From NCBI RefSeq assembly GCF_030652235.1, contig NZ_JAUSBA010000021.1, positions 1-57,363 on the forward strand: 57,363 nucleotides of DNA, in the 5' to 3' direction. The notes beneath the pieces were generated by a model. It worked only from the letters and a program-made list of their open reading frames with translations. It was not told the DNA's origin and did no database searches. Source of the DNA: Cypionkella sp. (GTDB lineage: Bacteria > Pseudomonadota > Alphaproteobacteria > Rhodobacterales > Rhodobacteraceae). Shown in pieces: positions 46,057-54,850 of the stretch. A program made the translations under genes and the position numbers. The number at the start of each line of letters is the position of its first letter. Positions within the stretch are counted from its first letter, which is position 1.

Positions 46057-46344
46057 TGTCCCCGCGTGGACAGGGGTTTGGTTTATATGAAATCAAGAGG
46101 TTATGGGTGGCTGTTCCGGGATTGTTAAGGTTTGATGCGGCTTGCGAGTGGATGCCTCGGAGCCTGCGGCGGGGATATTTAGGCCGATGTGAAATGGGCA
46201 GAAGTAGGCTCTTGGGTCATCCTCTGTGCTCAAATATCCCCGTCGGAGACGCATGGTTCAAGCAGATCAGCGCCATAAGGTTGAGCCTGCGCCCTTGCCG
46301 CGCTATCCGGAGGGCGTAATGAGGGCGTAATATGGAGGGCCGGC
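46057..46344. repeat. gene-free stretch with an inverted pair of GGCGGGGATATTT elements
   Basis: No supportable gene. GCGGCGGGGATATTT (46166-46180) is mirrored by AAATATCCCCGTCGG (46232-46246), about 50 bp apart. The GGCGGGGATATTT motif is recalled as frequent between Rhodobacteraceae genes; a degenerate copy lies at 9717-9733. Just before the next gene an 11-bp unit GAGGGCGTAAT is repeated in tandem (46310-46320 and 46321-46331). Confidence 0.65.
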
Positions 46345-46956
46345 ATGACACCTGAACAGGTTCAGACATTCTTTACCCGCAGCGATGGCAGTTATCTGTT
46401 CGCGCGCTGGGGGCGGCCGATTGTGCCTGTGGTGTTTGGCGTCGAGGACGCGACTCTTCGTGTGGTGAAGGGGGCGATTGAGGCGGTGGTGACTCTGGCC
46501 GATCACAAGATGGCCGAGCATGACCCGGAACTTGGCGCGAACCTGATGGTGTTTTTCTTTCGCGATTGGGCCGAGTTGCCGCAGGTGCCGAACCTTGAGC
46601 GGCTGGTTCCGGATTTGGCGCCTTTGTGTGATCGGCTTGAGCTGGCGGGGGCCAATCAATATCGGTTTTTCCGCTTTGACCCGGATGGCGCGATTAAGGC
46701 GGCGTTTGTGTTTTTGCGGATGGATACGCATTTACAGGCGATTGCGGCAGAGGACTTGGCTTTGGCGCAGGCGGCGCAGGTGATTTGCTTGTGGTCAGAC
46801 CGGGCGTTTGCCGAGGTGTCGCCACTGGCGCGGGTTGCGGGGCAGGTGATCTTGCGGCCCGATGTGGCGGGGATCATCCGGGCGGGCTATGCGCGGCTTA
46901 TGCCGGTGGTGGCACGCGATGCGAGCCATGCGTTGCGTCTGGCGGCGCGGCTGTGA
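46345..46956 (+). CDS. hypothetical protein between ruvB and the DUF2161 gene
   Basis: A 203-residue protein with no family recognised. It is soluble-looking, without signal or membrane segments. Distinct segments are TRSDGSYLFARWGRPIVPVV near the start, NLMVFFFRDWAELP in the middle, and FRFDPDGAIKAAFVFLRMD. Its stop overlaps the GTG of the next gene (GTGA), so both are translated together. Between ruvCAB and tol it may be a housekeeping gene of unknown role. Confidence 0.75.
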   Translation: MTPEQVQTFFTRSDGSYLFARWGRPIVPVVFGVEDATLRVVKGAIEAVVTLADHKMAEHDPELGANLMVFFFRDWAELPQVPNLERLVPDLAPLCDRLELAGANQYRFFRFDPDGAIKAAFVFLRMDTHLQAIAAEDLALAQAAQVICLWSDRAFAEVSPLARVAGQVILRPDVAGIIRAGYARLMPVVARDASHALRLAARL

Positions 46957-47633
46957 AAGAGGCCGATCTTTACCCCGACCTGAAGGCCTATCTGGAGGCG
47001 CAGGGCTATGTGGTGAAGGGCGAAGTGGGCGCTTGTGATATCCTGGCGCGGCGCGGCCGCGAGCCCGCGGTGGTGGTGGAGATGAAGCTGTCGTTTTCAC
47101 TCGCGCTGGTGATGCAGGGTGTGGCGCGGCAGGCGTTGTTTGACGATGTGTATCTGGCGGTTCCGGTGACGGAAAAGGGCTGGAAGCTGCGCTACAAGGA
47201 TATTGTGGCGTTGTGTCGGCGGTTGGGCCTTGGGCTTTTGGCGGTGAAGCCGGGACTGGTTGAGGCACATCTTGATCCGGGGCCTTACAGCCCGCGCAAG
47301 AATACCCTGCGGGCGGGGCGGTTGTTGCGCGAGTTTGAGCGCCGGGTGGGCGATCCGAATTTGGGCGGCACCACGGGCATCAAGCGGGTGACGGCCTATC
47401 GGCAGGATGCTTTGCGGTGTTTGGCCAGCTTGGCGCTTGGGCCGATGAAGGCGTCGGAAGTGGCGAAGGCTGCGGGTGTCGCGCGCGCCGCTGTGTTGAT
47501 GCGGGCGGATCATTATGGCTGGTTCGAGCGCGTCTCGGTGGGGATTTACGCTTTGACGCCGCAGGGGCGGGCGGCGATTGTCAGTGAGGCTGCCGAGATG
47601 GCGCGACTGCGAGGGCAAGATGCATCAGTTTGA
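46953..47633 (+). CDS. DUF2161 PD-(D/E)XK-nuclease-like protein with C-terminal winged-helix part
   Basis: A 226-residue protein. The first half resembles a PD-(D/E)xK fold: LYPDLKAYLEAQGYVVKGEV, GACDILARRG (Asp) and AVVVEMKLSFS (E-x-K). The C-terminal part (TAYRQDALRCLASLALGPMK, ASEVAKAAGVARAAVLMRAD, HYGWFERVSVGIYALTPQGR) reads as a DNA-binding winged helix. The nuclease activity is inferred from the motif. GTG at 46953 overlaps the preceding stop, and its 3' end overlaps ybgC. Confidence 0.82.
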   Translation: MKEADLYPDLKAYLEAQGYVVKGEVGACDILARRGREPAVVVEMKLSFSLALVMQGVARQALFDDVYLAVPVTEKGWKLRYKDIVALCRRLGLGLLAVKPGLVEAHLDPGPYSPRKNTLRAGRLLREFERRVGDPNLGGTTGIKRVTAYRQDALRCLASLALGPMKASEVAKAAGVARAAVLMRADHYGWFERVSVGIYALTPQGRAAIVSEAAEMARLRGQDASV

Positions 47634-48018
47634 TCTGCGGGTGTATTATGAGGACACTGACCTTGCGGGTATCGTCTATTACGCCAATTACCTGAAATTC
47701 ATCGAACGTGGGCGCTCGGAATGGGTGCGGGCTTTGGGGGTGGATCAGGTGGCGTTGAAGGCCGCGCAGGGCTTGGTGTTTGCGGTGCGGCGGGTGGAGG
47801 CGGATTATTTGCGGCCCGCGCAGTTTGATGATGTCTTACAGGTGACGACGGAGTGTTTGGCGATTTCTGGTGTGCGGATTGAGTTGAGCCAAGCGGTTTT
47901 GCGCGGTGGTGAGCGGCTGTTTCTGGCTTTGGTTACATTGGTGTGTCTGACCAATACGGGCCAGCCTGCGCGGATTCCGGCGGATATGCGCGCTAAGCTG
48001 TTGCCTGCGCTGCATTAG
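47620..48018 (+). CDS. ybgC: acyl-CoA thioesterase YbgC (tol-pal associated)
   Basis: A 132-residue hotdog-fold thioesterase. The YbgC/4HBT signature is YYEDTDLAGIVYYANYLKFI with the catalytic Asp, then ERGRSEWVRALG. It is the usual first gene of Tol-Pal operons and may act in phospholipid metabolism. The ATG at 47620 lies inside the end of the DUF2161 gene. Confidence 0.93.
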   Translation: MHQFDLRVYYEDTDLAGIVYYANYLKFIERGRSEWVRALGVDQVALKAAQGLVFAVRRVEADYLRPAQFDDVLQVTTECLAISGVRIELSQAVLRGGERLFLALVTLVCLTNTGQPARIPADMRAKLLPALH

Positions 48019-48172
48019 AGCCGCGCGGCAAATTTAAGCACCTGTTCACGCAACCCGACTTTAGGGGCGGTTTGTTGCCATCATCGCGCCATTGTGTTGG
48101 CAATAGGGTTCAATTCTTGTTAAGATTAGGGCAATAAGCGGCCAAAGAGCCCCGATAACAAGAGCAGGCGTT

Positions 48173-48868
48173 ATGAACACTGAAGCCGTTGGTATGGCGC
48201 AAGAGATTGATTTCTCTATGCTCGCCCTGTTTTTCCGCGCAACCCTCACGGTGAAACTCGTGATGATGTGCTTGATTATCATGTCGTTTTGGTCATGGTC
48301 GATCATCATTCAAAAACATATCCTGTTCCGCAAATCACGCGGCGAGGCGACGGTGTTTGACCGCGAGTTCTGGTCGGGAGAACCTTTGGATGGCTTGTTC
48401 GAGAAGATCGGCGGTGACCCACAAGGGCCGTCCGAGAAGATTTTTGCCGCCGGGATGCTGGAGTGGCGACGCTCGCACAGGCAAGATGGCGGCTTGATCG
48501 CGGGCGCGCAGGCGCGGATTGACCGGGCGATGGATGTGGCGATTGCGCGTGAGGCTGGGGTGTTGAACAAGGGCCTGTCGTTCTTGGCCACCGTGGGCGC
48601 GACAGCACCCTTCATCGGGCTGTTCGGTACGGTGTATGGCATTATGCACGCCTTTACCCAGATTGCGGCGACGAAGAACACTGATTTGGCCACCGTGGCG
48701 CCGGGGATTGCCGAGGCGTTGATGGCGACCGGGATCGGTCTGGTGGCAGCTATCCCGGCGGTTATTTTCTATAACAAACTCAATGCGGATAGCGAACATA
48801 TCACCAGCGGGTATGAGGCGTTTGCGGACGAGTTTGCGACGATCCTGTCGCGCCAGTTGGACGCCTGA
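48173..48868 (+). CDS. tolQ: Tol-Pal system proton channel subunit TolQ
   Basis: TolQ forms the inner-membrane proton channel with TolR that energises TolA for outer-membrane constriction. The 231-residue protein has three membrane segments (about 20-40, 140-160, 172-195) and the ExbB/TolQ signature LATVGATAPFIGLFGTVYGI, then IAEALMATGIGLVAAIPAVI. A 154-bp gap separates it from ybgC and may hold a promoter, but no convincing one was seen. Confidence 0.95.
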   Translation: MNTEAVGMAQEIDFSMLALFFRATLTVKLVMMCLIIMSFWSWSIIIQKHILFRKSRGEATVFDREFWSGEPLDGLFEKIGGDPQGPSEKIFAAGMLEWRRSHRQDGGLIAGAQARIDRAMDVAIAREAGVLNKGLSFLATVGATAPFIGLFGTVYGIMHAFTQIAATKNTDLATVAPGIAEALMATGIGLVAAIPAVIFYNKLNADSEHITSGYEAFADEFATILSRQLDA

Positions 48869-48869
48869 C

Positions 48870-49334
48870 ATGGCCGCGGGGGTTGTCAAAAAATCCGGTG
48901 GCGGCGGGCGCAGGCGGCGCAGGGGGTCTTCGGCGGCGATGGCTGATATCAACATCACGCCGTTTGTCGATGTGATGCTGGTGCTGCTGATCATCTTCAT
49001 GGTGACCGCGCCGATGCTGACGGTTGGGGTGCCTTTGGAGTTGCCGAAGACGGCGGCAACCAGCTTGCCGACCGAGCAAGAGGAGCCTTTGACGGTGTCG
49101 ATCACCAAAGAGGGCGTTTTGATGATCCAGACTTCGGAAGTCGCGGACGCCGATCTGATCGCCAAGCTGCAAGCGATTGCCTCGCAGCGCAAATCCGACA
49201 AGATTTTCCTGCGCGCCGATGGGGCGCTGCCTTACACGCGGGTGGCAGAGGTGATGGGGGCACTGTCTGCGGGCGGGTTTAGCAACATTGGTCTGGTCAC
49301 TGATGCAGGCGGGCCGAAGATGGACGGCAACTAG
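48870..49334 (+). CDS. tolR: Tol-Pal system protein TolR (ExbD family)
   Basis: A 154-residue protein with one membrane helix (about 33-53). The essential Asp is in INITPFVDVMLVLLIIFMVT, followed by a periplasmic domain ending GFSNIGLVTDAGG. A basic, Gly-rich N-terminus (KSGGGGRRRRRGSS) precedes it. The ATG at 48870 lies 1 bp after the tolQ stop. Confidence 0.95.
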   Translation: MAAGVVKKSGGGGRRRRRGSSAAMADINITPFVDVMLVLLIIFMVTAPMLTVGVPLELPKTAATSLPTEQEEPLTVSITKEGVLMIQTSEVADADLIAKLQAIASQRKSDKIFLRADGALPYTRVAEVMGALSAGGFSNIGLVTDAGGPKMDGN

Positions 49335-49340
49335 GGCGCG

Positions 49341-50561
49341 ATGGACAAAAGCCAGATCCTTTCCGGCGTAGGCCATGCGGTCGTCATCACCTGGGTGGTG
49401 CTGGGCGATTGGCTGTTTGCGCCGCGCGAACTGCCACCGCCGGATTCGGTGCAGGTGTCGATGGTGTCGGAATCGGATTTGAAGGCGATGCAGGATGCGG
49501 CGGCGCAGTCTGTGAAGCCCCCGGCGGATACGCCAGAGGTGAAGCCTGCGGCCAAGCCCGCGCCGAAGCCACAGGTCGAAGCACCTGCTCCGGTCGAGCC
49601 TGAGGTTGCGGTGGTAGAACCGACCCCGGTGGTGCCTGTGCAGCCCTCGCCCGATGTTCCAGTGGCCGCCAATCCGCAGCCGAATGAAGCGCCGCCCGTG
49701 GTGGCCCCGATTGCCGAGGCAGAACAGCCGATCCCCGTGCCGACGATGGATGAGAAGCCCAAGCCTAAGCCTGCGACGCGGATCACCGATACGCCGGTCG
49801 AGGCCACGGTGGATACGCCTGTTGAGGCGGATGCTCCGTCGCCGGAAGTGACGGATCAGCCGACCGATCAGCCGCCGGTTGAAGAAGATAAGCCTGCCGC
49901 GTCACCGCAGGACTCGGCCACGATGACCGCCCCCGATGCGGTGGTGACGGATGCGCCGGAACTGGCCCCGACTGCCAGCGTGCGTCCGCAGACCCGGCCG
50001 GATAAGCCAGTGGTTGAGACACCTGTGGAAGACCCGCAGGTGGTGCTGGATGCGCAGGCCGAGGCGGATGCGCAGGCGGCGCAGATGGCCAAAGAGCAGT
50101 CAGATGCGCAGGCCAAGGCTGATGCAGAGGCCGCCGATCAGGCGGCGATTGATGCGGCTTTGGCAGATGCGGCCTCGGATGCGCCGGCGCAAGATGGCGG
50201 ACAGACCGACATTCCCGAAGGCCCCCCGATGACGGCGGGTGAGAAGGATGGGGTGCGGGTGTCGATCAACCAATGTTGGAACATCGGCACGCTTTCCACC
50301 GCAGCACAGCGGATCAAGTTGACCTTACGGGTTGAGATGAAGGAAGATGGCACGCCCGATAGCAATGGCATCACCATGACCACCTTCGCGGGCGGCGATG
50401 AGGCTGCGGCGGTTCAAGCCTTTGATGCGGCCCGTCGTGCGGTGATCCGGGGCGTCAAGGGCTGTGGCGGCAAGGCCGGCTACGACCTTGACCCTGCCAA
50501 ATACGCCGAATGGAACGTGATGAACCTGAATTTCGACGCTTCGGGCATGAGGCTGCGATGA
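49341..50561 (+). CDS. tolA: Tol-Pal system protein TolA
   Basis: TolA links the TolQR motor to TolB/Pal. The 406-residue protein has an N-terminal anchor ([20 protein letters not shown]), a long Pro/Ala/Val/Glu-rich linker to about residue 240, a short Ala/Gln/Asp helix-forming stretch (about 235-285), and a C-terminal domain with [12 protein letters not shown] and a closing Cys in [14 protein letters not shown]. The linker is of the proline-rich alphaproteobacterial type rather than the long helix seen in enterobacteria. Confidence 0.93.
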   Translation: MDKSQILSGVGHAVVITWVVLGDWLFAPRELPPPDSVQVSMVSESDLKAMQDAAAQSVKPPADTPEVKPAAKPAPKPQVEAPAPVEPEVAVVEPTPVVPVQPSPDVPVAANPQPNEAPPVVAPIAEAEQPIPVPTMDEKPKPKPATRITDTPVEATVDTPVEADAPSPEVTDQPTDQPPVEEDKPAASPQDSATMTAPDAVVTDAPELAPTASVRPQTRPDKPVVETPVEDPQVVLDAQAEADAQAAQMAKEQSDAQAKADAEAADQAAIDAALADAASDAPAQDGGQTDIPEGPPMTAGEKDGVRVSINQCWNIGTLSTAAQRIKLTLRVEMKEDGTPDSNGITMTTFAGGDEAAAVQAFDAARRAVIRGVKGCGGKAGYDLDPAKYAEWNVMNLNFDASGMRLR

Positions 50562-50656
50562 TCCGACGAATGTTCCCCTGCAATCCCCACGCGAAGCCCG
50601 CACAGTCACAAGGCCAGAGCAGGCCACATAATTCGCCCTTGAAAAACGAGGACAAG

Positions 50657-51973
50657 ATGCGCCCTTTCAAATCCCTAACTGCCGCGCTGATGATCGGGTT
50701 TTCCAGCCTGACCACGGTCGCTCATGCCGAGATCACCATCGACATCAACTCTCCGGTGATTGAACCGATGCCCTTCGCGGTGCCGGATTTTATCGACGAG
50801 GGCGGGGCGGGGGAGCTTGCTGCGAATATCTCTCGGGTGGTGGCTGCGGATTTGGCTGGCACGGGGCTTTTTATCGAGACGCCGCAGGATGCTTACATCA
50901 GCCGCGTGACTTCTTTCGACGCGCCGATTTCTTACCCGGATTGGCAGGCGATCAACACCCAAGCCCTGATCACGGGGGCTGTGCAGGCTGGGGGCGACCG
51001 GATTGTGGTGAAGTTCCGGCTGTTCGACGTGGCGTCGGGCCAGCCGTTGGGCGAGGGGCTGCAATTTGCGGGCACTCCCGAAAGCTGGCGGCGGATGGCG
51101 CATAAAGTGGCCGATGCGGTGTATGCGCGCATCACCGGGGAAGGCCCGTATTTCGACAGCCGGGTGGTCTATGTGTCTGAAAGTGGTCCAAAGAACCAGC
51201 GCCAGAAACGCCTGGGTGTGATGGATTATGACGGCGCGAATGTGAAATATCTGACCGATAGCAGCAGCATCGTCTTAGCCCCCCGGTTCTCGCCGAATGG
51301 GGATCGGATTCTGTTCACCTCTTATGCCTCGGGTTTTCCGGCGATCTATCTGATGGATGTGGGGTCGTTGAAAACCCGCAACTTGGGCGAAGTGCCCGGC
51401 ACGATGACCTTCGCGCCGCGGTTCAGCCCGGATGGCAATACCGTGGTGTTCAGTCTGGAAAAGGGCGGCAATAGCGATATTTACTCGATGGATATCGGCT
51501 CGGGGGCGATGACCCAGTTGACCAATGCGCCGTCGATTGAAACCTCGCCCAGCTTTAGCCCGGATGGGTCGCAGATCGTGTTTGAAAGCGACCGTTCCGG
51601 CACCCAGCAAATCTATATGATGGGCGCGGGCGGCGGCGAAGGCGTACGGATTTCCAACGGAAAGGGGCGCTATTCGACCCCGGTGTGGAGCCCGCGCGGC
51701 GATATGATTGCGTTCACCAAGCAAAACGAGGGCCGCTTCCACATTGGCGCGATGCTGACCGATGGCACCGAGGAACGCCTGCTGACGGCGTCTTTCCTTG
51801 ATGAAGGCCCGACTTGGGCGCCGAACGGCCGGGTGATCATGTTCACCCGCGAAGGTGCGGGCGCGGGTGGTCAGGCGGGGTTGATGTCGGTGGATGTCTC
51901 GGGACGCAACCTGAAGGCGATCCCGACCGAAGGCCCAGCCTCGGATCCGGCATGGTCGCCGATGCTGCCGTAA
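50657..51973 (+). CDS. tolB: Tol-Pal system beta-propeller protein TolB
   Basis: Periplasmic TolB of 438 residues. The signal peptide is [20 protein letters not shown] followed by VAHA, then an N-terminal domain to about 165 and a six-blade propeller with repeated SPDG motifs ([53 protein letters not shown]). The start at 50657 gives a proper signal peptide; an in-frame ATG at 50558 overlapping the tolA stop would bury it behind 33 residues. Confidence 0.95.
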   Translation: MRPFKSLTAALMIGFSSLTTVAHAEITIDINSPVIEPMPFAVPDFIDEGGAGELAANISRVVAADLAGTGLFIETPQDAYISRVTSFDAPISYPDWQAINTQALITGAVQAGGDRIVVKFRLFDVASGQPLGEGLQFAGTPESWRRMAHKVADAVYARITGEGPYFDSRVVYVSESGPKNQRQKRLGVMDYDGANVKYLTDSSSIVLAPRFSPNGDRILFTSYASGFPAIYLMDVGSLKTRNLGEVPGTMTFAPRFSPDGNTVVFSLEKGGNSDIYSMDIGSGAMTQLTNAPSIETSPSFSPDGSQIVFESDRSGTQQIYMMGAGGGEGVRISNGKGRYSTPVWSPRGDMIAFTKQNEGRFHIGAMLTDGTEERLLTASFLDEGPTWAPNGRVIMFTREGAGAGGQAGLMSVDVSGRNLKAIPTEGPASDPAWSPMLP

Positions 51974-52057
51974 TTCTTAACGCGCCCCTGATTCCCTTGG
52001 CGGCGCAAAGCTGATATAACGGGCGCAATCGAGCTCATAAGAAAAGGATAACCCCTG

Positions 52058-52585
52058 ATGACTTTACTTCCGAAAGCCCTTCTGCTGGTCGCCGCCCTTG
52101 GTTTGGCCGCCTGTAACAACCCCGACCGCTATAAGAACGGCGCGGGCGCCGATGGCATGAACAATGGTGTGGGCTCTGGCATCAACACCGATGGTTTGGG
52201 CGACCCGAGCAATCCGCGCTCGATTGCCTATTTCAACCAATCGGTCGGCGATCGCGTGCTGTTCCCGGTGGATCAATCGACGCTGACGCCGGAAGCGCGT
52301 GGCGTGTTGGCGGGGCAGGCGTCTTGGCTGGCGACCAATGCCGATTATGCGATCATCATCGAAGGCCATGCCGATGAGCAGGGCACCCGCGAGTATAACC
52401 TTGCGCTTGGCGCACGTCGTGCGGCTTCGGTGCAGGATTTCCTGATCAGCCAAGGCGTGTCGCCCAGCCGGATGCGGACGATTTCCTACGGTAAGGAACG
52501 CCCGATTGAGGTCTGCTCGGACGAAGGCTGCTATTCGAAAAACCGCCGCGCTGTGACGGTGTTGTCGATGGGCACCGGGGCTTAA
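52058..52585 (+). CDS. pal: peptidoglycan-associated lipoprotein Pal
   Basis: An outer-membrane lipoprotein of 175 residues. The lipobox LGLAAC gives lipidated Cys19. The OmpA-type peptidoglycan-binding domain shows VLFPVDQSTLTPEARGVL and IIIEGHADEQGTREYNLALG with RRAASVQDFL, including the Asp and Arg that hold meso-diaminopimelate. It follows tolB in the conserved order. Confidence 0.96.
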   Translation: MTLLPKALLLVAALGLAACNNPDRYKNGAGADGMNNGVGSGINTDGLGDPSNPRSIAYFNQSVGDRVLFPVDQSTLTPEARGVLAGQASWLATNADYAIIIEGHADEQGTREYNLALGARRAASVQDFLISQGVSPSRMRTISYGKERPIEVCSDEGCYSKNRRAVTVLSMGTGA

Positions 52586-52594
52586 GTTTCTGGG

Positions 52595-52633
52595 CTAAAA
52601 TTGACTGCTAAAATTGACCGCTAAAAGTGACGG
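52595..52633. repeat. three 13-bp tandem repeats and a hairpin between pal and cpoB
   Basis: CTAAAATTGACTG, CTAAAATTGACCG and CTAAAAGTGACGG follow each other without gaps (52595-52607, 52608-52620, 52621-52633). They run into a hairpin GGGGCTTGCC / GGGCAGGCCCC (about 52634-52657). Confidence 0.85.
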
Positions 52634-52679
52634 GGGCTTGCCGCAGGGCAGGCCCCGATCTGAAACGGAGATTGATCTG

Positions 52680-53528
52680 ATGCGTTGGCTGGTTCTGTGT
52701 CTTGCTCTGCTTCCCTTACCTGCGTTTGCACAGGACAAGGCGCAGACCCTTGCCGATCTGAAGGCCGAGTTGGGCCAGTTGTCGGCGCAGTTCAATGGCT
52801 TGAAGGCCGAACTGGTGCAATCGGGGGCGGCCGCAACCGGGGCTGCGGGCGGTGACGCTTTGCAGCGGATGGATGCGATGGAGGCCGAGTTGACGCGGGT
52901 GACCGCCAAGGCCGAGGAAATTGAGTTGAAGCTGAACCGGGTGATCAGCGATGGCACCAATCGGATCGGCGATATCGAATTCCGGCTGTGTGAACAGACC
53001 GAGGGCTGCGATCCGTCGAACATCCCGGAAACGCCGATTTTGGGTGGCGATACGGCGGCGGCGCCAGCGGCGGCTGATCCGGCTTTGGCGGCGGGCACAG
53101 ATACGGGCACAGATACGGCGGCGGCTGCGGATGCGCCGGAATTGGCGATGGGCGAAAAGAACGATTTTGACCGGGCCAAGGCGGTGCTCGGTCAAGGTGA
53201 CTTTCGCGCCGCCGCGGACCTCTTTGCGACCTTTACGCAATCCTATCCTGGCAGCCCGTTAAGCGAGGAAGCCAATTTTAACCGGGGTGAGGCTTTGACC
53301 AAGCTGGATGACACCGCCAATGCCGCGCGGGCTTATCTGGAAGCGTTTTCGGGTAAACCGGGTGGGCCGTTTGCGGCGGAATCTTTGTTGAAGCTGGGGC
53401 AGGCTTTGGGCGCATTGGGTCAGGTGCCGGATGCGTGTGTGACCTTGGCCGAAGTGGGCAACCGCTTTCCGGGCACCATTCATGCCACAAATGCGCAGGT
53501 CTCGATGCAGGGGTTGGGGTGTCCGTAG
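52680..53528 (+). CDS. cpoB: Tol-Pal associated protein CpoB (YbgF)
   Basis: A periplasmic protein of 282 residues that links Tol-Pal to peptidoglycan synthesis during division. The signal peptide is MRWLVLCLALLPLPAFA. A coiled-coil trimerisation part (about 20-95, ADLKAELGQLSAQFNGLKAE) is followed by a low-complexity Ala/Thr/Asp linker and TPR repeats (DFDRAKAVLGQGDFRAAADL onward) typical of YbgF. The ATG at 52680 begins the signal peptide; the frame is open slightly upstream. Confidence 0.92.
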   Translation: MRWLVLCLALLPLPAFAQDKAQTLADLKAELGQLSAQFNGLKAELVQSGAAATGAAGGDALQRMDAMEAELTRVTAKAEEIELKLNRVISDGTNRIGDIEFRLCEQTEGCDPSNIPETPILGGDTAAAPAAADPALAAGTDTGTDTAAAADAPELAMGEKNDFDRAKAVLGQGDFRAAADLFATFTQSYPGSPLSEEANFNRGEALTKLDDTANAARAYLEAFSGKPGGPFAAESLLKLGQALGALGQVPDACVTLAEVGNRFPGTIHATNAQVSMQGLGCP

Positions 53529-54766
53529 GCAGCGATCAAGACGCGCAACTGCTGGAAATCGCTGCACAATATTGTGCCGAGGGCTCTGCCCTCGGTGTTA
53601 TGGTTTCTGGCGGCGGCGATTCGATGGCTTTGCTGCATCTGCTGCACCGGGCCGCTGGGGCGCAGGGCATTCGGATTGAGGCGTTGACCATAGATCACGG
53701 TTTGCGGGCAGGCGCGCGGGCCGAGGCCGAGATGGTCGCGACGTTTTGCGGCCAGCGTGGCATCCCGCATCAGATCAACCTGTGGCAGCGCGGCGATGCC
53801 GGGGGCAATCTGATGGATGAAGCGCGTCGGGCGCGGTATCAAATGGCCGAGGCTTGGGCGGAGGAGCGCGGGCTCTCCCGCATTGCGGTCGGCCATACCG
53901 CCGATGATCAGGCCGAGACCTTTCTGATTGGCCTGTCGCGGCAGGCAGGGATCGACGGGCTGTCGGGGATGCGCAGCCGTTGGTTGCAGGGCGGTGTCAC
54001 GTTCTCTCGGCCATTGCTGAGTATTCCGCGCGCGGCATTGCGCGATTACTTGCGCAGTCACGGCATCCACTGGGCCGACGATCCCAGCAATGCGGACAGC
54101 CATTACACCCGCGTCAAAGCCCGCAACGCCTTGGCGGCCTTGGCTTCTTTGGGCATCACGGCGCTGACTTTGGCTGCGGTCAGCGGCAATCTGGAGGCCG
54201 CGCGTTTGGCACTTGTCGGCCAAGTTCAGCTGGCGGCGCGGGGGATTGCCCAGACCGAGGCCGGAACGCTGAGTATCCCGCGCGCCGATTTTCTGTCCCA
54301 CCCGCAGGAAATCCAACGTCGCCTGTTGATCGCGGCGCTGCGCTGGATCACCGGGGCAGGCTATCCGCCGCGCGAGTCTGGGCTAACGGCAGTTCAGGCG
54401 GCGATTGCGGCTGGGAAAGATGCGACACTTGGCGGCGTGCGCTTTAAGTCCAAGGCCGATACGATCCAGATTTTGCGTGAGGCGAAAGCGGTGCAAAGCC
54501 TTGCCTGTCCGACCACGCAACTGTGGGACAACCGCTGGCAACTGACCGGGCCACATGCACCCAATCTGTGCATTCGCGCGCTTGGGGTCGAGGGTTTGCG
54601 CGCTTGCAATGACTGGCGGGCGACCGGCCATCCCCGCGACGCGCTGCTGGTGACCCCGGCGATCTGGCGCGGCGATGCGCTTATTGCCGCACCTCTTGCC
54701 GGATTTTCCAACGGTTGGTGCGCAAATCGCAGCCCCAGCTTCGCTTACTTTGTCTTATCGCATTGA
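53519..54766 (+). CDS. tilS: tRNA(Ile)-lysidine synthase
   Basis: TilS converts C34 of the CAU-anticodon tRNA-Ile to lysidine so that it reads AUA. The 415-residue protein has the PP-loop ATPase motif VSGGGDSMALLHLL near residue 30 and the family motifs ALTIDHGLRAG, NLMDEARRARYQ and VGHTADDQAETFL. GTG at 53519 overlaps the cpoB stop and follows AGGGG; no ATG fits. It sits between cpoB and ftsH, as in many alphaproteobacteria. Confidence 0.92.
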   Translation: MSVGSDQDAQLLEIAAQYCAEGSALGVMVSGGGDSMALLHLLHRAAGAQGIRIEALTIDHGLRAGARAEAEMVATFCGQRGIPHQINLWQRGDAGGNLMDEARRARYQMAEAWAEERGLSRIAVGHTADDQAETFLIGLSRQAGIDGLSGMRSRWLQGGVTFSRPLLSIPRAALRDYLRSHGIHWADDPSNADSHYTRVKARNALAALASLGITALTLAAVSGNLEAARLALVGQVQLAARGIAQTEAGTLSIPRADFLSHPQEIQRRLLIAALRWITGAGYPPRESGLTAVQAAIAAGKDATLGGVRFKSKADTIQILREAKAVQSLACPTTQLWDNRWQLTGPHAPNLCIRALGVEGLRACNDWRATGHPRDALLVTPAIWRGDALIAAPLAGFSNGWCANRSPSFAYFVLSH

Positions 54767-54790
54767 ACCCGGCGGACTTATCTCTATCTT
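54763..54790 (+). promoter_or_regulatory. possible ftsH promoter
   Basis: TTGAAC (54763-54768), a 16-nt spacer and TATCTT (54785-54790), overlapping the tilS stop codon and about 60 bp before ftsH. Confidence 0.4.
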
Positions 54791-54850
54791 AAGAACAACT
54801 GCCGAAACTGGTCCCATTTGGGCCTCCCGGCCAATCAAACGGAGAAGTTC

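Noticed and set aside
48097-48125. Possible tolQ promoter (TTGGCA-17-TTAAGA)
   Set aside because: The -10 matches the consensus at too few positions to support a call.
50558-50656. Earlier tolB start overlapping the tolA stop
   Set aside because: It would place 33 polar residues before a good signal peptide; the ATG at 50657 has GAGGA upstream.
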